From the NCBI RefSeq assembly GCF_000503055.1, contig NZ_AYVY01000002.1, forward strand, positions 674,184 through 738,183: 64,000 nucleotides of DNA, written 5' to 3'. The notes beneath the pieces were generated by a model that was given only the letters and a program-made list of their open reading frames with translations, made no database searches and was not told the origin of the DNA. The stretch comes from Mesorhizobium sp. LSHC420B00 (lineage in GTDB: Bacteria > Pseudomonadota > Alphaproteobacteria > Rhizobiales > Rhizobiaceae). Every line of letters starts with the position of its first letter. Positions within the stretch are counted from its first letter, which is position 1. This document shows positions 47,719-57,734 of this stretch, piece by piece. Position numbers and translations under genes: made by a program.

Positions 47719-49122
47719 TCAGCACTCCACGACATTGACGGCCAATCCGCCAAGGCTGGTTTCCTTGTACTTTTCGTTCATGTCGAGGCCGGTCTGGCGC
47801 ATCGTCTCGATCGCCGCATCGAGCGGCACGAAATGAACGCCATCGCCCTTGATGGCCAGCGAAGCGGCGGTCACCGCCTTGACAGCGCCAAGCGCGTTGC
47901 GCTCGATGCACGGCACCTGCACCAGGCCGCCGACCGGATCGCAGGTCATGCCGAGATGATGTTCCAGCGCGATTTCGGCAGCGTTCTCGACCTGCTCGGG
48001 CGTGCCGCCCATGACGGCGCACAATCCCGCCGCAGCCATCGCCGAAGCCGAACCGACCTCGCCCTGGCAGCCTACCTCGGCCCCCGAGATCGAAGCATTG
48101 GTCTTGATGATGCCGCCAACGGCCGCCGCCGTCAGCAGGAAATCGCGGATACTCGGCTGGTCGGCTTCGGGATGGAAATGCAGCCAATAGCGCAACACCG
48201 CGGGCAGAGTGCCGGCCGCCCCATTGGTTGGCGCGGTGACGACACGGCCGCCGGCGGCGTTCTCCTCGTTGACCGCCATTGCATAGATCGACAGCCAGTC
48301 ATTGGCGAGCAGCGGGTTGGGCCGGTTCTGCTGCCATTGCTCCTGCAACTTGTCGTGCAGCATCCGGGCACGGCGGCGCACCTTCAGTCCGCCGGGCATG
48401 ATGCCGTCTTGCGACAGGCCGCGCTCGATGCATCCCTTCATGGCGCTCCAGATGCCGTCGAGGCCGGCGTCGAGCTCCTTGCGCGACATCTGCGTCTCCT
48501 CGTTGACGCGCTTCATCTCGGCGATGGAAAGGCCACTTTTCGCTGCCATTGAGAGCATTTCGACGGCGTTCTTGAACGGATATGGAACCTTCTTGCCTTC
48601 GGTTGTCGCCGAGCCCCTCGCCTTCATCCGCTGCAATTCTTCCTCGGAAACGACAAAGCCGCCGCCGATCGAATAGTAGACGCGCCTCAGCAGCAACCGG
48701 TCTCCGGCATCATAGGCAGAAAACGCCATGCCATTGGCGTGACCCGGCAGCGGCGTCTTGCGATCCAGCACCAGATCCGTTGCCGGGTCGAAACGATAGG
48801 ACGGATGGCCGGGCGGCGAAATCCGCTTCTCGGCGGCGATGCGAGCGGCGATGCCGTCGGCGTGGTCAGGATCCACCGTCTGCGGCGTCTGGCCGGCGAG
48901 GCCGAGCACCACGGCGCGATCGGAGCCATGGCCGATACCGGTATAGGCGAGCGAGCCATGCAGGCTGGCCGCGATTCGGTCGACCCTGGCGTCGGCCGGA
49001 CGCGGCCAGTCGTCTCCCGCAATCTCGTCGAGAAACCGCCGCGCAGCCGTCATCGGCCCCATCGTGTGCGAACTCGATGGGCCGATGCCGATCTTGAACA
49101 GGTCGAAAACCGAAAGGAACAC
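47719..49122 (-). CDS. sdaA: L-serine ammonia-lyase (iron-sulfur serine deaminase)
   Basis: Deaminates serine to pyruvate using a [4Fe-4S] cluster. The 467-residue single-chain enzyme has the N-terminal beta domain ([18 protein letters not shown]) and the catalytic alpha domain with the cluster cysteines ([41 protein letters not shown]). The start is the GTG at 49122 ([12 protein letters not shown]), where homologues begin, with AGGAG 11 bp upstream; the frame is open another 45 codons but unlike the family. It is convergent with nothing and divergent from the DUF599 gene. Confidence 0.95.
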   Translation of the reverse strand: MFLSVFDLFKIGIGPSSSHTMGPMTAARRFLDEIAGDDWPRPADARVDRIAASLHGSLAYTGIGHGSDRAVVLGLAGQTPQTVDPDHADGIAARIAAEKRISPPGHPSYRFDPATDLVLDRKTPLPGHANGMAFSAYDAGDRLLLRRVYYSIGGGFVVSEEELQRMKARGSATTEGKKVPYPFKNAVEMLSMAAKSGLSIAEMKRVNEETQMSRKELDAGLDGIWSAMKGCIERGLSQDGIMPGGLKVRRRARMLHDKLQEQWQQNRPNPLLANDWLSIYAMAVNEENAAGGRVVTAPTNGAAGTLPAVLRYWLHFHPEADQPSIRDFLLTAAAVGGIIKTNASISGAEVGCQGEVGSASAMAAAGLCAVMGGTPEQVENAAEIALEHHLGMTCDPVGGLVQVPCIERNALGAVKAVTAASLAIKGDGVHFVPLDAAIETMRQTGLDMNEKYKETSLGGLAVNVVEC

Positions 49123-49292
49123 GTGGGCGTTTTCTCCTGGGACCCTGTTGAGATCTACATATAGGAATTCCCATGATGTTTTCCGCTGTTTTGAAGATCG
49201 CGGCGCTGCGCCTGCCGACCTTGTTTGCTCCGGCAGCGACATTCCGGCTTCGGCCATCGAAGCGTCCCCTCCGCCTGTGGTAAAAGCACCGC

Positions 49293-50012
49293 ATGAGCGA
49301 TTCCTTTCATTTATCGACGGCCGACCTTGCTGCGCTGGGGTTCTTCCTTGCCGCGTGGGTGCTGCATACGCTCGCCGCCGACGGAATGCTGGTCAGCCGC
49401 ATGTCGCTGACGAGGGCGATGAACGCGCAGCGCGAGGCCTGGATGAGGACCATGGCCGAACGCGAGATCCGCATCGTCGACACCGCCATCATGAGCGGCC
49501 TGCAACAGGGGACCGCCTTCTTTGCCTCCAGTTCGCTAATTGCGATCGGCGGCTGTTTTGCCTTGCTCGGCACTTCCGATCAGGTTCTCACTGTGCTGAG
49601 CGACCTGCCGTTTGGCGCCACATCCTCACGCGCCGCCTTCCAGACGAAGGTGTTCGGGCTGGTGCTGATCCTGGCCTTTTCCTTCTTCAAGTTCGGCTGG
49701 GCTTACCGGCTGTTCAACTATTGCTCGATCCTGATCGGCGCGGTGCCGATTCCGCATGGCGAGGCGTCGCGCAATCCGGTCACCGAGACGGCGGTGTGGC
49801 GCGCGGCCCGCATGAACATGCTGGCCGGGAAGCATTTCAATTCCGGGCTGCGCGGCGTGTTCTTCTCGATCGGTTATCTTGGCTGGTTCGTCGATCCCGC
49901 CGTTTTCGTGCTATCGACGCTGCTGCTTCTGGCGGTGCTGGTGCGCCGCCAATTTTTCTCGGCGGCGCGGCAGGCGGTGCTCGGTCAGCCGCCTGGCCCG
50001 GGAAAAGGCTGA
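49293..50012 (+). CDS. DUF599 family membrane protein
   Basis: 239-residue inner-membrane protein with four predicted helices (about 12-31, 75-97, 118-140 and 195-222). DUF599 hallmarks include NAQREAWMRTMAEREIRIVDTAIMSGLQQGTAFFASSSL and TKVFGLVLILAFSFFKFGWAYR. Its function is unknown. Its 3' end overlaps that of the convergent YdcF-family gene by 28 bp. Confidence 0.9.
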   Translation: MSDSFHLSTADLAALGFFLAAWVLHTLAADGMLVSRMSLTRAMNAQREAWMRTMAEREIRIVDTAIMSGLQQGTAFFASSSLIAIGGCFALLGTSDQVLTVLSDLPFGATSSRAAFQTKVFGLVLILAFSFFKFGWAYRLFNYCSILIGAVPIPHGEASRNPVTETAVWRAARMNMLAGKHFNSGLRGVFFSIGYLGWFVDPAVFVLSTLLLLAVLVRRQFFSAARQAVLGQPPGPGKG

Positions 50013-50782
50013 TCAATGCGGCCCGACAGCCAATAGGCGACGAGCCCGATCCATTCGCGAATCGCGATGGTCGTGGTCTGCAGCGCTTCGTTGGTAGATT
50101 TGCGGAACAGGCTGATACCTTCCTTACCGGAGGTGCGGTAGTCGACCGGCCATGGAACCGTCGGGAAGCCGGCTCTGTCGAACAGCGCCTTGGCGCGCGG
50201 CATGTGGAAGGCTGAGGTCACCAGCAGCCAGATCTCGCCGGGTTTCGGCGTAATCAGCCGCTTGGTGAAGACGGCATTCTCGTAGGTGTTGCGTGACTTG
50301 TCTTCCAGGATCAGACGATCGGCCGCCACGCCGAGCGCAGTGAGTACGCGTGGCGCCGTGGTTGAGTCGCCTTCGTCCTCACCGATTATTGCAACGGGGC
50401 CGCCTGAAATGACGACTCTCGCTGTCGGAAAACGCCGCGCCAGCACGGCTGCCTCGACAATTCGATCGCCACTGGCGTTGAGTTCATAACCGCCGCGAAC
50501 GAAATTGATGGCGCCGTCCATACCGCCGCCGAGCACAACGATTCCGTCAACCCTTTCCGGCAGGGGTGGCTTAGGGAAACGCTCCTCGAGCGGATTGAGC
50601 ATCACTGCGCCGAGCGAGGTCCATGCTGACAGTGCCAGGACAAGGAAGGCCAGCACGCTGCCGGTGGCAAATAGCCTTTTGCGCCCGACCAATGCCGCAA
50701 GCAATCCAGCCAGCAGCAGGATGATCGCGAGATTAAGCGGCTGGACGAAGAGCCACAGGACCTTGGAGACATAGAAGAACAT
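49985..50782 (-). CDS. YdcF/ElyC-family membrane protein (DUF218)
   Basis: 265 residues: two N-terminal helices (about 7-30 and 36-58) and a DUF218 domain (about 78-240) with the nucleotide-binding-like VDGIVVLGGGMDGAI, RVVISGGP, LILEDKSRNTYENA, and LLVTSAFHMPRAKALFDRAG. ElyC-like members affect peptidoglycan or undecaprenyl-carrier metabolism; direct evidence is lacking for this one. The final 9 codons overlap the DUF599 gene on the other strand. Confidence 0.88.
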   Translation of the reverse strand: MFFYVSKVLWLFVQPLNLAIILLLAGLLAALVGRKRLFATGSVLAFLVLALSAWTSLGAVMLNPLEERFPKPPLPERVDGIVVLGGGMDGAINFVRGGYELNASGDRIVEAAVLARRFPTARVVISGGPVAIIGEDEGDSTTAPRVLTALGVAADRLILEDKSRNTYENAVFTKRLITPKPGEIWLLVTSAFHMPRAKALFDRAGFPTVPWPVDYRTSGKEGISLFRKSTNEALQTTTIAIREWIGLVAYWLSGRIDQPFPGPGG

Positions 50783-50810
50783 CCCTCACCCCCTCAGATG
50801 AGAAACGATC

Positions 50811-52376
50811 CTACCACCATTTTTCCGGCTGAAATGTGCCGGCCGCCTGTTCGATGACATGGGCGGTCTGGAACAGCGTTTCCTCGTCGAAAGGCCGGCC
50901 GATCAGCTGCAGGCCGAGTGGCAGCCCCTTGGCGTCGAGCCCGGCCGGAACCGCGATGCCGGGCAAGCCGGCCATGTTCACCGTCACCGTAAAGATGTCG
51001 TTGAGATACATCTTGACCGGGTCGGCGGCCATGTCTTCGTCTGCGATGCCGAAGGCGGCGGACGGCGTTGCCGGCGTCAGGATGACGTCGACACCTGCGA
51101 CAAACACATTTTCGAAATCGCGCTTGATCAGGTTACGAACCTTCTGCGCCTGCAGATAGTAGGCATCGTAGTAGCCAGCGGAAAGCACATAGGTGCCGAT
51201 CATGATGCGGCGCTTGACCTCACGCCCGAAGCCGGCGGCGCGGGTCTTTTCATACATGTCGACAATGTCCTTGCCGGGCACGCGCAATCCATAGCGGACG
51301 CCGTCGTAACGGGCGAGGTTGGACGAGGCTTCGGCGGGCGCAACAATGTAATAGGCCGGCAGCGCGTATTTCGTGTGCGGCAGCGAGATGTCGACAATCT
51401 CGGCGCCGGCATCCCTCAGCCAGGCAATGCCCTTCTGCCACAACGCCTCGATCTCCTCGGGCATGCCGTCGACACGGTATTCCTTGGGGATGCCGACCTT
51501 CATCCCCTTGATCGAGCGGCCGATCGCCGCCTCGTAATCCGGCACCGGCAGGTCGACGGAGGTCGTGTCCTTCGGGTCGACCGAAGCCATCGACTTCAAC
51601 AGGATCGCGGCATCGCGCACGTCGCGCGCGATCGGCCCGGCCTGGTCGAGCGACGAGGCGAAGGCGACGACGCCCCAACGCGAGCAGCGGCCATAGGTCG
51701 GCTTAATGCCGACCGTGCCGGTGAAGGCGGCGGGCTGGCGGATCGAGCCGCCGGTGTCGGTGGCGGTAGCGCCGGCGCACAGGAAGGCCGAGACGGCTGA
51801 TGCCGAGCCACCGGACGAACCGCCCGGCACCAGCTGGGCATTGTCCAACGTGCGCGCGGTCCTGGTGCCGCCCGCCGAAACGAAGCCGCCCTCGCCCTGA
51901 TGTGTCGTCGGCATTACCACCGTGTCGAGCCGCGAACGCCGCCACGGGTTGATGACAGGCCCGTAATACGAGGTCTCGTTGGACGAGCCCATGGCGAACT
52001 CGTCCATGTTGAGCTTGCCGAGCATGACGGCGCCATCCGCCCACAGATTGGCGGTGATAGTCGATTCGTAGCGCGGCTTGAACCCGTCAAGCACGTGGCT
52101 GCAGGCCTGGGTGTGGACGCCTTCGGTGCCGAACAGATCCTTGATGCCGAGCGGGATACCCTCGAGCGACCCGCCCTCGCCCTTGGCCAGTTTCGCGTCG
52201 GAGGCCTTGGCCATGTCGCGCGCTTTGTCGCCAGTGACCACCACATAGGCATTGAGCGCCGGATTGGCTCGCTCGATAGCCGAAAGATAAGCCTCGGTGA
52301 CTTCGGTGGCGGTGATCTCCCTGGAGCGCAATTTGGCGCGGGCCTGCGAAATCGTCAGCTGGGTCAGGTCGCTCAT
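50811..52376 (-). CDS. gatA: Asp-tRNA(Asn)/Glu-tRNA(Gln) amidotransferase subunit A
   Basis: Amidase subunit that supplies ammonia from glutamine for making Asn-tRNA or Gln-tRNA. The 521-residue protein has the catalytic Lys79 (GIPLGIKD), the cis-Ser in [10 protein letters not shown] (Ser187) and the nucleophile Ser211 ([10 protein letters not shown]). Between NPWRR (144-148) and QLVPGG (181) lie about 33 residues ([20 protein letters not shown], then [12 protein letters not shown]) absent from standard GatA, where NPW is followed almost directly by the LVPGGSSGG loop. The ATG shares one base with the stop of the GNAT gene. gatB is not in the window. Confidence 0.97.
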   Translation of the reverse strand: MSDLTQLTISQARAKLRSREITATEVTEAYLSAIERANPALNAYVVVTGDKARDMAKASDAKLAKGEGGSLEGIPLGIKDLFGTEGVHTQACSHVLDGFKPRYESTITANLWADGAVMLGKLNMDEFAMGSSNETSYYGPVINPWRRSRLDTVVMPTTHQGEGGFVSAGGTRTARTLDNAQLVPGGSSGGSASAVSAFLCAGATATDTGGSIRQPAAFTGTVGIKPTYGRCSRWGVVAFASSLDQAGPIARDVRDAAILLKSMASVDPKDTTSVDLPVPDYEAAIGRSIKGMKVGIPKEYRVDGMPEEIEALWQKGIAWLRDAGAEIVDISLPHTKYALPAYYIVAPAEASSNLARYDGVRYGLRVPGKDIVDMYEKTRAAGFGREVKRRIMIGTYVLSAGYYDAYYLQAQKVRNLIKRDFENVFVAGVDVILTPATPSAAFGIADEDMAADPVKMYLNDIFTVTVNMAGLPGIAVPAGLDAKGLPLGLQLIGRPFDEETLFQTAHVIEQAAGTFQPEKWW

Positions 52377-52834
52377 CAGGCAAGACTCTTTTCGTAAAAC
52401 ACCGACCACTCGGAATTGGGATAATTCAGCACCGGCCCACAGCGCGAAAAACCGGCGCGTTCGTAGACGGTCCAGGCGGCGGGATGACGGTCGCCCGTCT
52501 CCAGCACCAGACGCTTCAGCCCTTCTTGGCGCGCCAAGCCCTCAATCCGCTCGACGATCATCGCACCGATTTTGCGGCCGCGATGCGAAGGCCGCGTATA
52601 CATACGCTTGACCTCGCCGACGACAGCATCGTGGCGCTTCAGCGCGCCGCAACCGATGGCAAGGCCGTTATCGCGGGCGATGAAGATGGTCGTGTCGCGG
52701 TCCGCCATCTGCTCGACCGTCAAATGGTAGCAATGCTCCGGCGGCGTCAACTCCAGCAATGTGGCGTTGAGCTCCTCGACCAGCCCACGCACATCGTCCT
52801 GCAGCGGCGTCTCCGCGGCGATCTCGATTACCAT
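52376..52834 (-). CDS. GNAT family N-acetyltransferase
   Basis: 152-residue acetyltransferase of unknown substrate. The acetyl-CoA-binding motif A is [27 protein letters not shown] (R/Q-x2-G-x-G/A form as RGRKIG); [25 protein letters not shown] is the closing segment. Sandwiched between gatC and gatA (7-bp and 1-bp overlap junctions), it is co-translated with the amidotransferase, which is interesting for a possible role in aminoacyl-tRNA or translation-factor modification, though no evidence beyond position supports it. Confidence 0.9.
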   Translation of the reverse strand: MVIEIAAETPLQDDVRGLVEELNATLLELTPPEHCYHLTVEQMADRDTTIFIARDNGLAIGCGALKRHDAVVGEVKRMYTRPSHRGRKIGAMIVERIEGLARQEGLKRLVLETGDRHPAAWTVYERAGFSRCGPVLNYPNSEWSVFYEKSLA

Positions 52835-52841
52835 CGGCCAG

Positions 52842-53129
52842 CTACTCCACGACCTTTGGCACGAGAAAGAAGTTCTCTTCGGTTGCCGGCGCGTTGGCGA
52901 CGATGTCGGCTGCCTTGCTGCCGTCGGTGACGACGTCCTGGCGCTTCTTCATTGCCATCGGCGTGACCGAGGTCATCGGCTCGACGCCGGAAACATCGAC
53001 CTCGTTCAACTGCTCGACAAAGCCCAAAATGGCGTTCAATTCGCCGGTCATGCGCTCTGCATCCTCCTCGCTCACCGCAATGCGGGCAAGGTGCGCGACG
53101 CGCTTCACGGTTTTAATATCAACGGACAT
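52842..53129 (-). CDS. gatC: Asp-tRNA(Asn)/Glu-tRNA(Gln) amidotransferase subunit C
   Basis: 95-residue stabilising subunit that wraps between GatA and Gat[46 protein letters not shown] is characteristic, followed by the extended tail ending FFLVPKVVE. It is the first gene of gatC-GNAT-gatA. A 75-bp gap separates it from an upstream secreted-protein gene. Confidence 0.97.
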   Translation of the reverse strand: MSVDIKTVKRVAHLARIAVSEEDAERMTGELNAILGFVEQLNEVDVSGVEPMTSVTPMAMKKRQDVVTDGSKAADIVANAPATEENFFLVPKVVE

Positions 53130-53204
53130 GTTGTGCCTCGGGGAAAACCAGCGCTATAGCGGCGCAGCGCGTGCCGCGCAACATGCATCGTGCCGACAAC
53201 TGCC

Positions 53205-53621
53205 CTACGGCATCGCCACGCCGTCGCAGAGGAAATAGCTGCCACCGTTGCCGCTCTGCTCGCTTTCGTCCGCGGCAGGCCGAACCGAAACCAGGTCGAT
53301 CTGCTTCGGGTTCATCTGAGTCAGTGAGAGAACATCCGGAAAGACGTAGCCCGGCTCCTGGCAGATGGCGGTCACCGCCCAGCTTGGCGACCGTGTCGCC
53401 TTGGTGATCTGCAGGAACTCGCAGTTATATTCGATGCTTTCCAGTCCGTTTGCCGACAGTACGATATTGCCGCCCTCGATCACCGTCTGCAGCGTATCCT
53501 TTTTGGCCTGCGCGCAGAGATCCTCCGATTGCAGATAGATGCCCTCGATGAAATCCTCGGCGGCCAGCGCCGGCGATGCGGCAACCAGCATAGAAATGCA
53601 AAGAGAGTTTCTCAGACCCAT
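53205..53621 (-). CDS. secreted protein of unknown function
   Basis: 138-residue precursor with a short signal peptide (MGLRNSLCISMLVAASPALA, cleavage likely after ALA). The mature part has cysteines at about 36, 67, 86 and 132 (DLCAQAKK, YNCEFL, ICQEPG, FLCDG), consistent with two disulfides in the periplasm. No family is recognised and no catalytic motif is visible. It sits between a UPF0173 hydrolase and gatC on the same strand; codon usage resembles the neighbours, so it is probably real. Confidence 0.75.
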   Translation of the reverse strand: MGLRNSLCISMLVAASPALAAEDFIEGIYLQSEDLCAQAKKDTLQTVIEGGNIVLSANGLESIEYNCEFLQITKATRSPSWAVTAICQEPGYVFPDVLSLTQMNPKQIDLVSVRPAADESEQSGNGGSYFLCDGVAMP

Positions 53622-53644
53622 GTCGTCATTCCGGTTCGCTATTC

Positions 53645-54352
53645 CTACAGCGTAATCGTCTCGCCGATCTTCGGCAACGCCACTTTCACACCCGATCCGT
53701 CCAGCCCGGCCACAAACTTGTCGGCGGTCTGATCTATCATCGGAAATGTGCCGAAGTGAGCGGGAACGACCGTCTCGAACTTGAAGAAACGCTGGCAGGC
53801 AAGAGCTGCCACCGCGCCACCCATGGTGAAGCGGTCGCCGATCGGCACGATGCCGATCTTCGGCTCATGCAACTCGTTGATCAGCGCCATATCGGAAAAG
53901 ATGTCTGTGTCGCCCATATGGTAGAGCGTCTTATCCTCGGGGAAGTGCAGGACGAGCCCGCCCGGATTGCCGAGATAGGTGTTCTGGCCGCTCTCGCCTA
54001 GAAAGGACGATGAATGCAGAGCCTGAACGAAAGTGGTGGTGAAGCCGCCGCAATCGACGGTACCGCCGATATTGCCGGGATTGATTTGCTTGTCACTGAC
54101 GCCTTTGCCGACCAGGTACATGCAAATCTCGAAATTGGCGACAAGCATCGCGCCGCTTTTCTTGAGCACTTCGACGGCGCCGCTGATGTGGTCGCTGTGG
54201 CCATGGGTAAGCAACACGTGCGTGACCCCTTCGGCCGGCTCTTCCCAGCCGCCTGTCCATGACGGATTGCCGACCAGATACGGGTCGATGAGGATTTTCG
54301 CGCCTTCGATTTCGACGCGGAATGCCGAGTGTCCGTACCAGGTAAGTTTCAT
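53645..54352 (-). CDS. UPF0173 metal-dependent hydrolase
   Basis: 235-residue metallo-beta-lactamase-fold enzyme. MKLTWYGHSAFRVEIEGAKILIDPY begins the fold; THGHSDHISGA is the H-x-H-x-D-H metal site; FGTFPMIDQTADKFV closes it. The family's substrate is unknown. ATG 54352 is used with GAGGAAGG upstream; a TTG one codon earlier is possible. It is divergent from ruvX with a 117-bp gap. Confidence 0.92.
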   Translation of the reverse strand: MKLTWYGHSAFRVEIEGAKILIDPYLVGNPSWTGGWEEPAEGVTHVLLTHGHSDHISGAVEVLKKSGAMLVANFEICMYLVGKGVSDKQINPGNIGGTVDCGGFTTTFVQALHSSSFLGESGQNTYLGNPGGLVLHFPEDKTLYHMGDTDIFSDMALINELHEPKIGIVPIGDRFTMGGAVAALACQRFFKFETVVPAHFGTFPMIDQTADKFVAGLDGSGVKVALPKIGETITL

Positions 54353-54469
54353 CAATGCCTTCCTCGATTTTTGCTTCGGTAGAGGCTAGAACGCCGACGG
54401 CGAAATTAAAGTGCCGCGGCATATGTTGCGCGTATAGGAAGTGCGGCGTCGCGGTCAAAGGAAAAGCCG

Positions 54470-54955
54470 TTGGGCATCATCACGATCGAGGAGTTGCCGG
54501 GCCGGCTCGGCGGCGGCAAGACCCTGGCTGGGCTTGACCTCGGCGACAAGACGATCGGCGTGGCGGTTTCGGACCGCGGCTTGTCCTTCGCGCACCCGCG
54601 CCCTGTCATCATGCGCAAGAAATTCTCGCTCGATGCCGCGGTGCTGCTCGCTCTGCTGCAGAAGGAAAATGCCGGCGCAGTGGTGATCGGCCTCCCCATC
54701 AACATGGACGGCTCGGAAGGCCCACGCGCCCAAAAATCCCGCGCTTTCGTCCGCAACATGGCTGGATTGACCGATCTGCCGTTCGTCTTTTGGGACGAAA
54801 GGCTGTCGACGGTGGCGGCCGAGCGGACACTGATCGAGATGGATTTTTCCCGCAAGAAACGCGCCGGCAAGATCGATTCAGCGGCGGCGGCCTTCATCCT
54901 GCAGGGTGTTCTCGACCGGCTTCAGGCGCTCGGAGTCGATGCCTGGTCGAAATAG
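54470..54955 (+). CDS. ruvX: Holliday junction resolvase-like protein YqgF/RuvX
   Basis: 161-residue RNase H-fold protein that processes pre-16S rRNA or acts on recombination intermediates. [18 protein letters not shown] carries the first catalytic Asp; [35 protein letters not shown] (Glu of DERLST) and [18 protein letters not shown] the rest. It starts with TTG (54470-54472), AAAGGA 8 bp upstream. Its 3' end overlaps the opposing DUF6105 gene by 34 bp. Confidence 0.95.
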   Translation: MGIITIEELPGRLGGGKTLAGLDLGDKTIGVAVSDRGLSFAHPRPVIMRKKFSLDAAVLLALLQKENAGAVVIGLPINMDGSEGPRAQKSRAFVRNMAGLTDLPFVFWDERLSTVAAERTLIEMDFSRKKRAGKIDSAAAAFILQGVLDRLQALGVDAWSK

Positions 54956-55233
54956 CGATTGCGCGTTGCCTTGATCCAGCTGCCGATCGCCTTGCGGCGG
55001 CGAAATGCCCAGAACGCCATCAGCAGTAGGCCGTCGAAGACGCAAGCCTTCGCCACCATGCCCGGGATGAGCGCCGGATCGACGCCGAGCATCTGCCCAT
55101 AAAGCTGGAAAACGAGATCGTGCAATTGGCGGCTCAGCATGACATAGCCGAAATTGATGTCGTTGAGCGACAGAAAGAACCAGCCCCAGAACAGGAGGAG
55201 CGGAGCCGCCCACAGCGCGAACAAGGTGCGCAT
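54922..55233 (-). CDS. DUF6105 family small membrane protein
   Basis: 103-residue protein with two membrane helices (about 5-24 and 57-79). [26 protein letters not shown] and [22 protein letters not shown] match DUF6105, a short family of rhizobial proteins with no known role. It shares one base with the stop of the upstream membrane gene (TGATG) and overlaps ruvX tail to tail. Confidence 0.8.
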   Translation of the reverse strand: MRTLFALWAAPLLLFWGWFFLSLNDINFGYVMLSRQLHDLVFQLYGQMLGVDPALIPGMVAKACVFDGLLLMAFWAFRRRKAIGSWIKATRNRYFDQASTPSA

Positions 55234-55787
55234 CAGCGATCGTCCCTCGAATCCGGCCGGCCCGAAATGCGCGCAAGCGAGGAATTGTACGCCGCTGCCT
55301 TGGCCATGATATGCGCGGCCGCGCGGATTTCGCCGGTCACTGGAACTGCCGCGGCAGCGGCTGAGCGCCGCTCGGCGAGCATCGCGACATATGACGCCAG
55401 AAGTGCCGCCAATTGCACGGCGACAACCATGAACAGCCCATTGATACCTTGCGCAGCGCCGCCGATGACGATCAACGACAGCACGCCCGAGGCCGAGATG
55501 AAGGCGATCCGCACAACACTGTCGGCTGGGTCCGGGTTGGTGGCGTCGCTGGTCAATGCTTCAACAAAGGCCCAGCAGAACAGCACCGCGACGACAAGCA
55601 ATGCCACGGCGAGCGGCGCCACGACGACGGCGTTTTCAAGATCGGCAAAGCGAGTGTTCTGGACGGGAACGCCGAGCACGCCAAGGGCCGCCGCGACGCC
55701 ACGATTCCCATCGATGCAGATGAACGCCAGCAGGGCGAAAACGGCCGCCCAATGCAATGCCAGAAAAGAGCTCAAAATATGCCGCAT
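55233..55787 (-). CDS. membrane protein of unknown function
   Basis: 184-residue protein with about four predicted helices (9-27, 52-76, 88-108 and 118-140) and a Ser/Ala/Arg-rich soluble tail (RRSAAAAAVPVTGEIRAAAHIMAKAAAYNSSLARISG). No family is recognised with confidence. It is translationally coupled to the DUF6105 gene, so the pair may work together in the inner membrane. The flanking 163 bp upstream contain TTAACC-like sites seen in other alphaproteobacterial promoters, but no defined signal. Confidence 0.72.
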   Translation of the reverse strand: MRHILSSFLALHWAAVFALLAFICIDGNRGVAAALGVLGVPVQNTRFADLENAVVVAPLAVALLVVAVLFCWAFVEALTSDATNPDPADSVVRIAFISASGVLSLIVIGGAAQGINGLFMVVAVQLAALLASYVAMLAERRSAAAAAVPVTGEIRAAAHIMAKAAAYNSSLARISGRPDSRDDR

Positions 55788-55950
55788 GACGCTCCTGCTT
55801 CGCAGGACAAAGACCGCTCAGCCGAACAGTCCTTGCCTTAACCATAACACTGGGCTTTGCCACCGGCCGCCGCAATGGAAACCATTTGTTAAGGTTAACG
55901 ATCATCCACAGGGCGCGCGAAAAAAAGCGGCTACGACCCGGGCGACGGCA

Positions 55951-57579
55951 CTAGTTGATCGGCGGGTAGAGCGTGTCGATGATCATCCGCGCATCGTGGC
56001 GCGAATCGAGCATTCCATAGGTGTTGCGCCACTGGCCGGCGAGGCGCGTCTCGACGAAGGCGTCGGCGATCCGCCCTGCCCCCAGCCTGCGAAGCTCTGC
56101 CGCCGCCGCCGACAATGCCAATTGCTCGGTCAACAGCCGCGCTGAGCCCTCGTCGGTTGCAGCGACCTGCATTGCTGCCTTGAGCACGCCGACGGTGCCG
56201 CGTCCGCCAGCGCCGAGATCGCGGTCGATGCCGGCCAGCACGTCATCGAACAGGCCTGGCGCGCGGCCGAGCACTCGCAACACGTCGAGCGCCATGACGT
56301 TGCCTGAACCCTCCCAGATCGCGTTGACCGGAGCTTCGCGATAGTAGCGGGCGAGCGGCCCCTCCTCGACATAGCCATTGCCGCCGAGGCATTCCATCGC
56401 CTCATAGAGCAGCGGCGGCGCAATCTTGCAGACCCAGTATTTGACGACCGGCGTCATGGCGCGGGCGAAGGCCGCCTCGCCGCGGTCGCCGGCCGCCTCG
56501 TCGAAGGAGCGCGCCAGCCGGAACGACAGCGCGGTAGCGGCGGCAACGTCGAGCGCCATGTCGGCCAACACACGCTGCATCAGCGGCTGCTCGATCAGAT
56601 TGGTTCCGAACACCTGGCGGTGGCGCGTGTGGTGGACGGCCTCGGCCAGTCCGGCCCGCATGATCGCCGAGGAGGCGACGGCACAGTCGAGCCGCGTCAG
56701 GGTCACCATGTCCATGATCGTCTTCACGCCGGCGCCGGGCTCGCCAACCATCTCGCCGATTGCATTGACGAATTCCACCTCGGAGGACGCATTGGAGCGG
56801 TTGCCGAGCTTGTCCTTCAGCCGCTGAAAGCGGAAGCCGTTGCCGGATCCGTCGCCAAGCAAGCGGGGAACCAGAAAGCACGACAGTCCCTCCGGCGCCT
56901 GTCCGAGCACCAGGAAGGCATCCGACATCGGCGCCGACATGAACCATTTGTGGCCGGTCAGGCGATAAAAACCGCTGCCGGCGCGCTCGGCCTTGGTGAC
57001 GTTGGCACGAACATCGGTACCGCCTTGCTTCTCGGTCATGCCCATGCCGAGCGTCAGCCCGGCTTTTTCGACCGGCGGCTTTTGGCCCTGATCGTATTTG
57101 CGCGTCGTCACCCGAGGCGCCCATTCGCGAAACAGTTTCGGGCTGGCCATCAGCGCTGCCAGCGAAGCGCTGGTCATGGTGATCGGGCAAAGATGCCCGG
57201 TTTCGAGCTCAGCCGTGAGGTAAAAGCGCGCGGCGCGCACCTGGTGGCGGCGGCCGATCTCGGCGTCGCCATTCTCCCAGACCGACGAATGCAGCCCGTT
57301 GGCGACCGAGCGGCGCATCAGCGCGTGATAGGCGGGGTGGAACTCGACCTGGTCGATGCGCCGGCCCTGGCGATCATGGGTCCTGAGCTTCGGCGTCTCG
57401 ACATTGGCAAGACGGGCCAGTTCCTGCGCCTCATGCGTCAAAACGAAACGGCCAAGCCCGTCGAGGTCCTTGCGCACCGGATCGGAAAAGCGCTCGGCAA
57501 GCTGGATCAGCAACGGATCGCCCCGCCAGGCGTTGCCGCCGGCCAGCGGCGGCGGCTGGTTGGTCACGTCGTCGGTCAC
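55951..57579 (-). CDS. AidB-like acyl-CoA dehydrogenase family protein
   Basis: 542-residue FAD protein. The N-terminal domain (NQPPPLAGGNAWRGDPLLIQ) and total length match AidB of E. coli, not short-chain acyl-CoA dehydrogenases. GLTLGMGMTEKQGGTDVRANVT is the FAD-loop segment, followed by TGHKWFMSAPMSDAF, TRLDCAVASSAIMRAGLAEAVHH, and the ECLGGNGYVEEGPLARYYREAPVNAIWEGSGNVMALD signature. AidB is induced in the E. coli adaptive response to alkylation; no Ada box was seen here. It starts with GTG (57577-57579), with AAGGA 6 bp upstream. Confidence 0.92.
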   Translation of the reverse strand: MTDDVTNQPPPLAGGNAWRGDPLLIQLAERFSDPVRKDLDGLGRFVLTHEAQELARLANVETPKLRTHDRQGRRIDQVEFHPAYHALMRRSVANGLHSSVWENGDAEIGRRHQVRAARFYLTAELETGHLCPITMTSASLAALMASPKLFREWAPRVTTRKYDQGQKPPVEKAGLTLGMGMTEKQGGTDVRANVTKAERAGSGFYRLTGHKWFMSAPMSDAFLVLGQAPEGLSCFLVPRLLGDGSGNGFRFQRLKDKLGNRSNASSEVEFVNAIGEMVGEPGAGVKTIMDMVTLTRLDCAVASSAIMRAGLAEAVHHTRHRQVFGTNLIEQPLMQRVLADMALDVAAATALSFRLARSFDEAAGDRGEAAFARAMTPVVKYWVCKIAPPLLYEAMECLGGNGYVEEGPLARYYREAPVNAIWEGSGNVMALDVLRVLGRAPGLFDDVLAGIDRDLGAGGRGTVGVLKAAMQVAATDEGSARLLTEQLALSAAAAELRRLGAGRIADAFVETRLAGQWRNTYGMLDSRHDARMIIDTLYPPIN

Positions 57580-57694
57580 GCTTCGTCCTTATCACCTGAA
57601 GTCTGCGAATCCAAAGTCATCGCGGTTTATAGCCTATGGCCGGCGGCGCGCGACGAAAATACCGGGGAGAACCGATCCAATCCCAAGCCGGTGC

Positions 57695-57723
57695 TTGCAG
57701 CCGCGGAGCCTCCCCCCTATAGC
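57695..57723 (+). promoter_or_regulatory. pyrB promoter, nearly leaderless
   Basis: -35 TTGCAG (57695-57700) and -10 TATAGC (57718-57723), 17 bp apart. The expected start, about 57730, leaves only about 5 nt before the pyrB ATG at 57735, and no good Shine-Dalgarno sequence exists. Confidence 0.6.
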
Positions 57724-57734
57724 AGCGACTTGAG

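Noticed and set aside
47836..48552. Long plus-strand open frame opposite sdaA
   Set aside because: Its codon pattern and lack of any family match fit a shadow of the GC-rich sdaA gene, which is unmistakable on the other strand.
55860..55915. CtrA or DnaA box near TTAAGGTTAAC and ATCATCCACAG
   Set aside because: Spacing does not match TTAA-N7-TTAA and the DnaA-like site has more than one mismatch.
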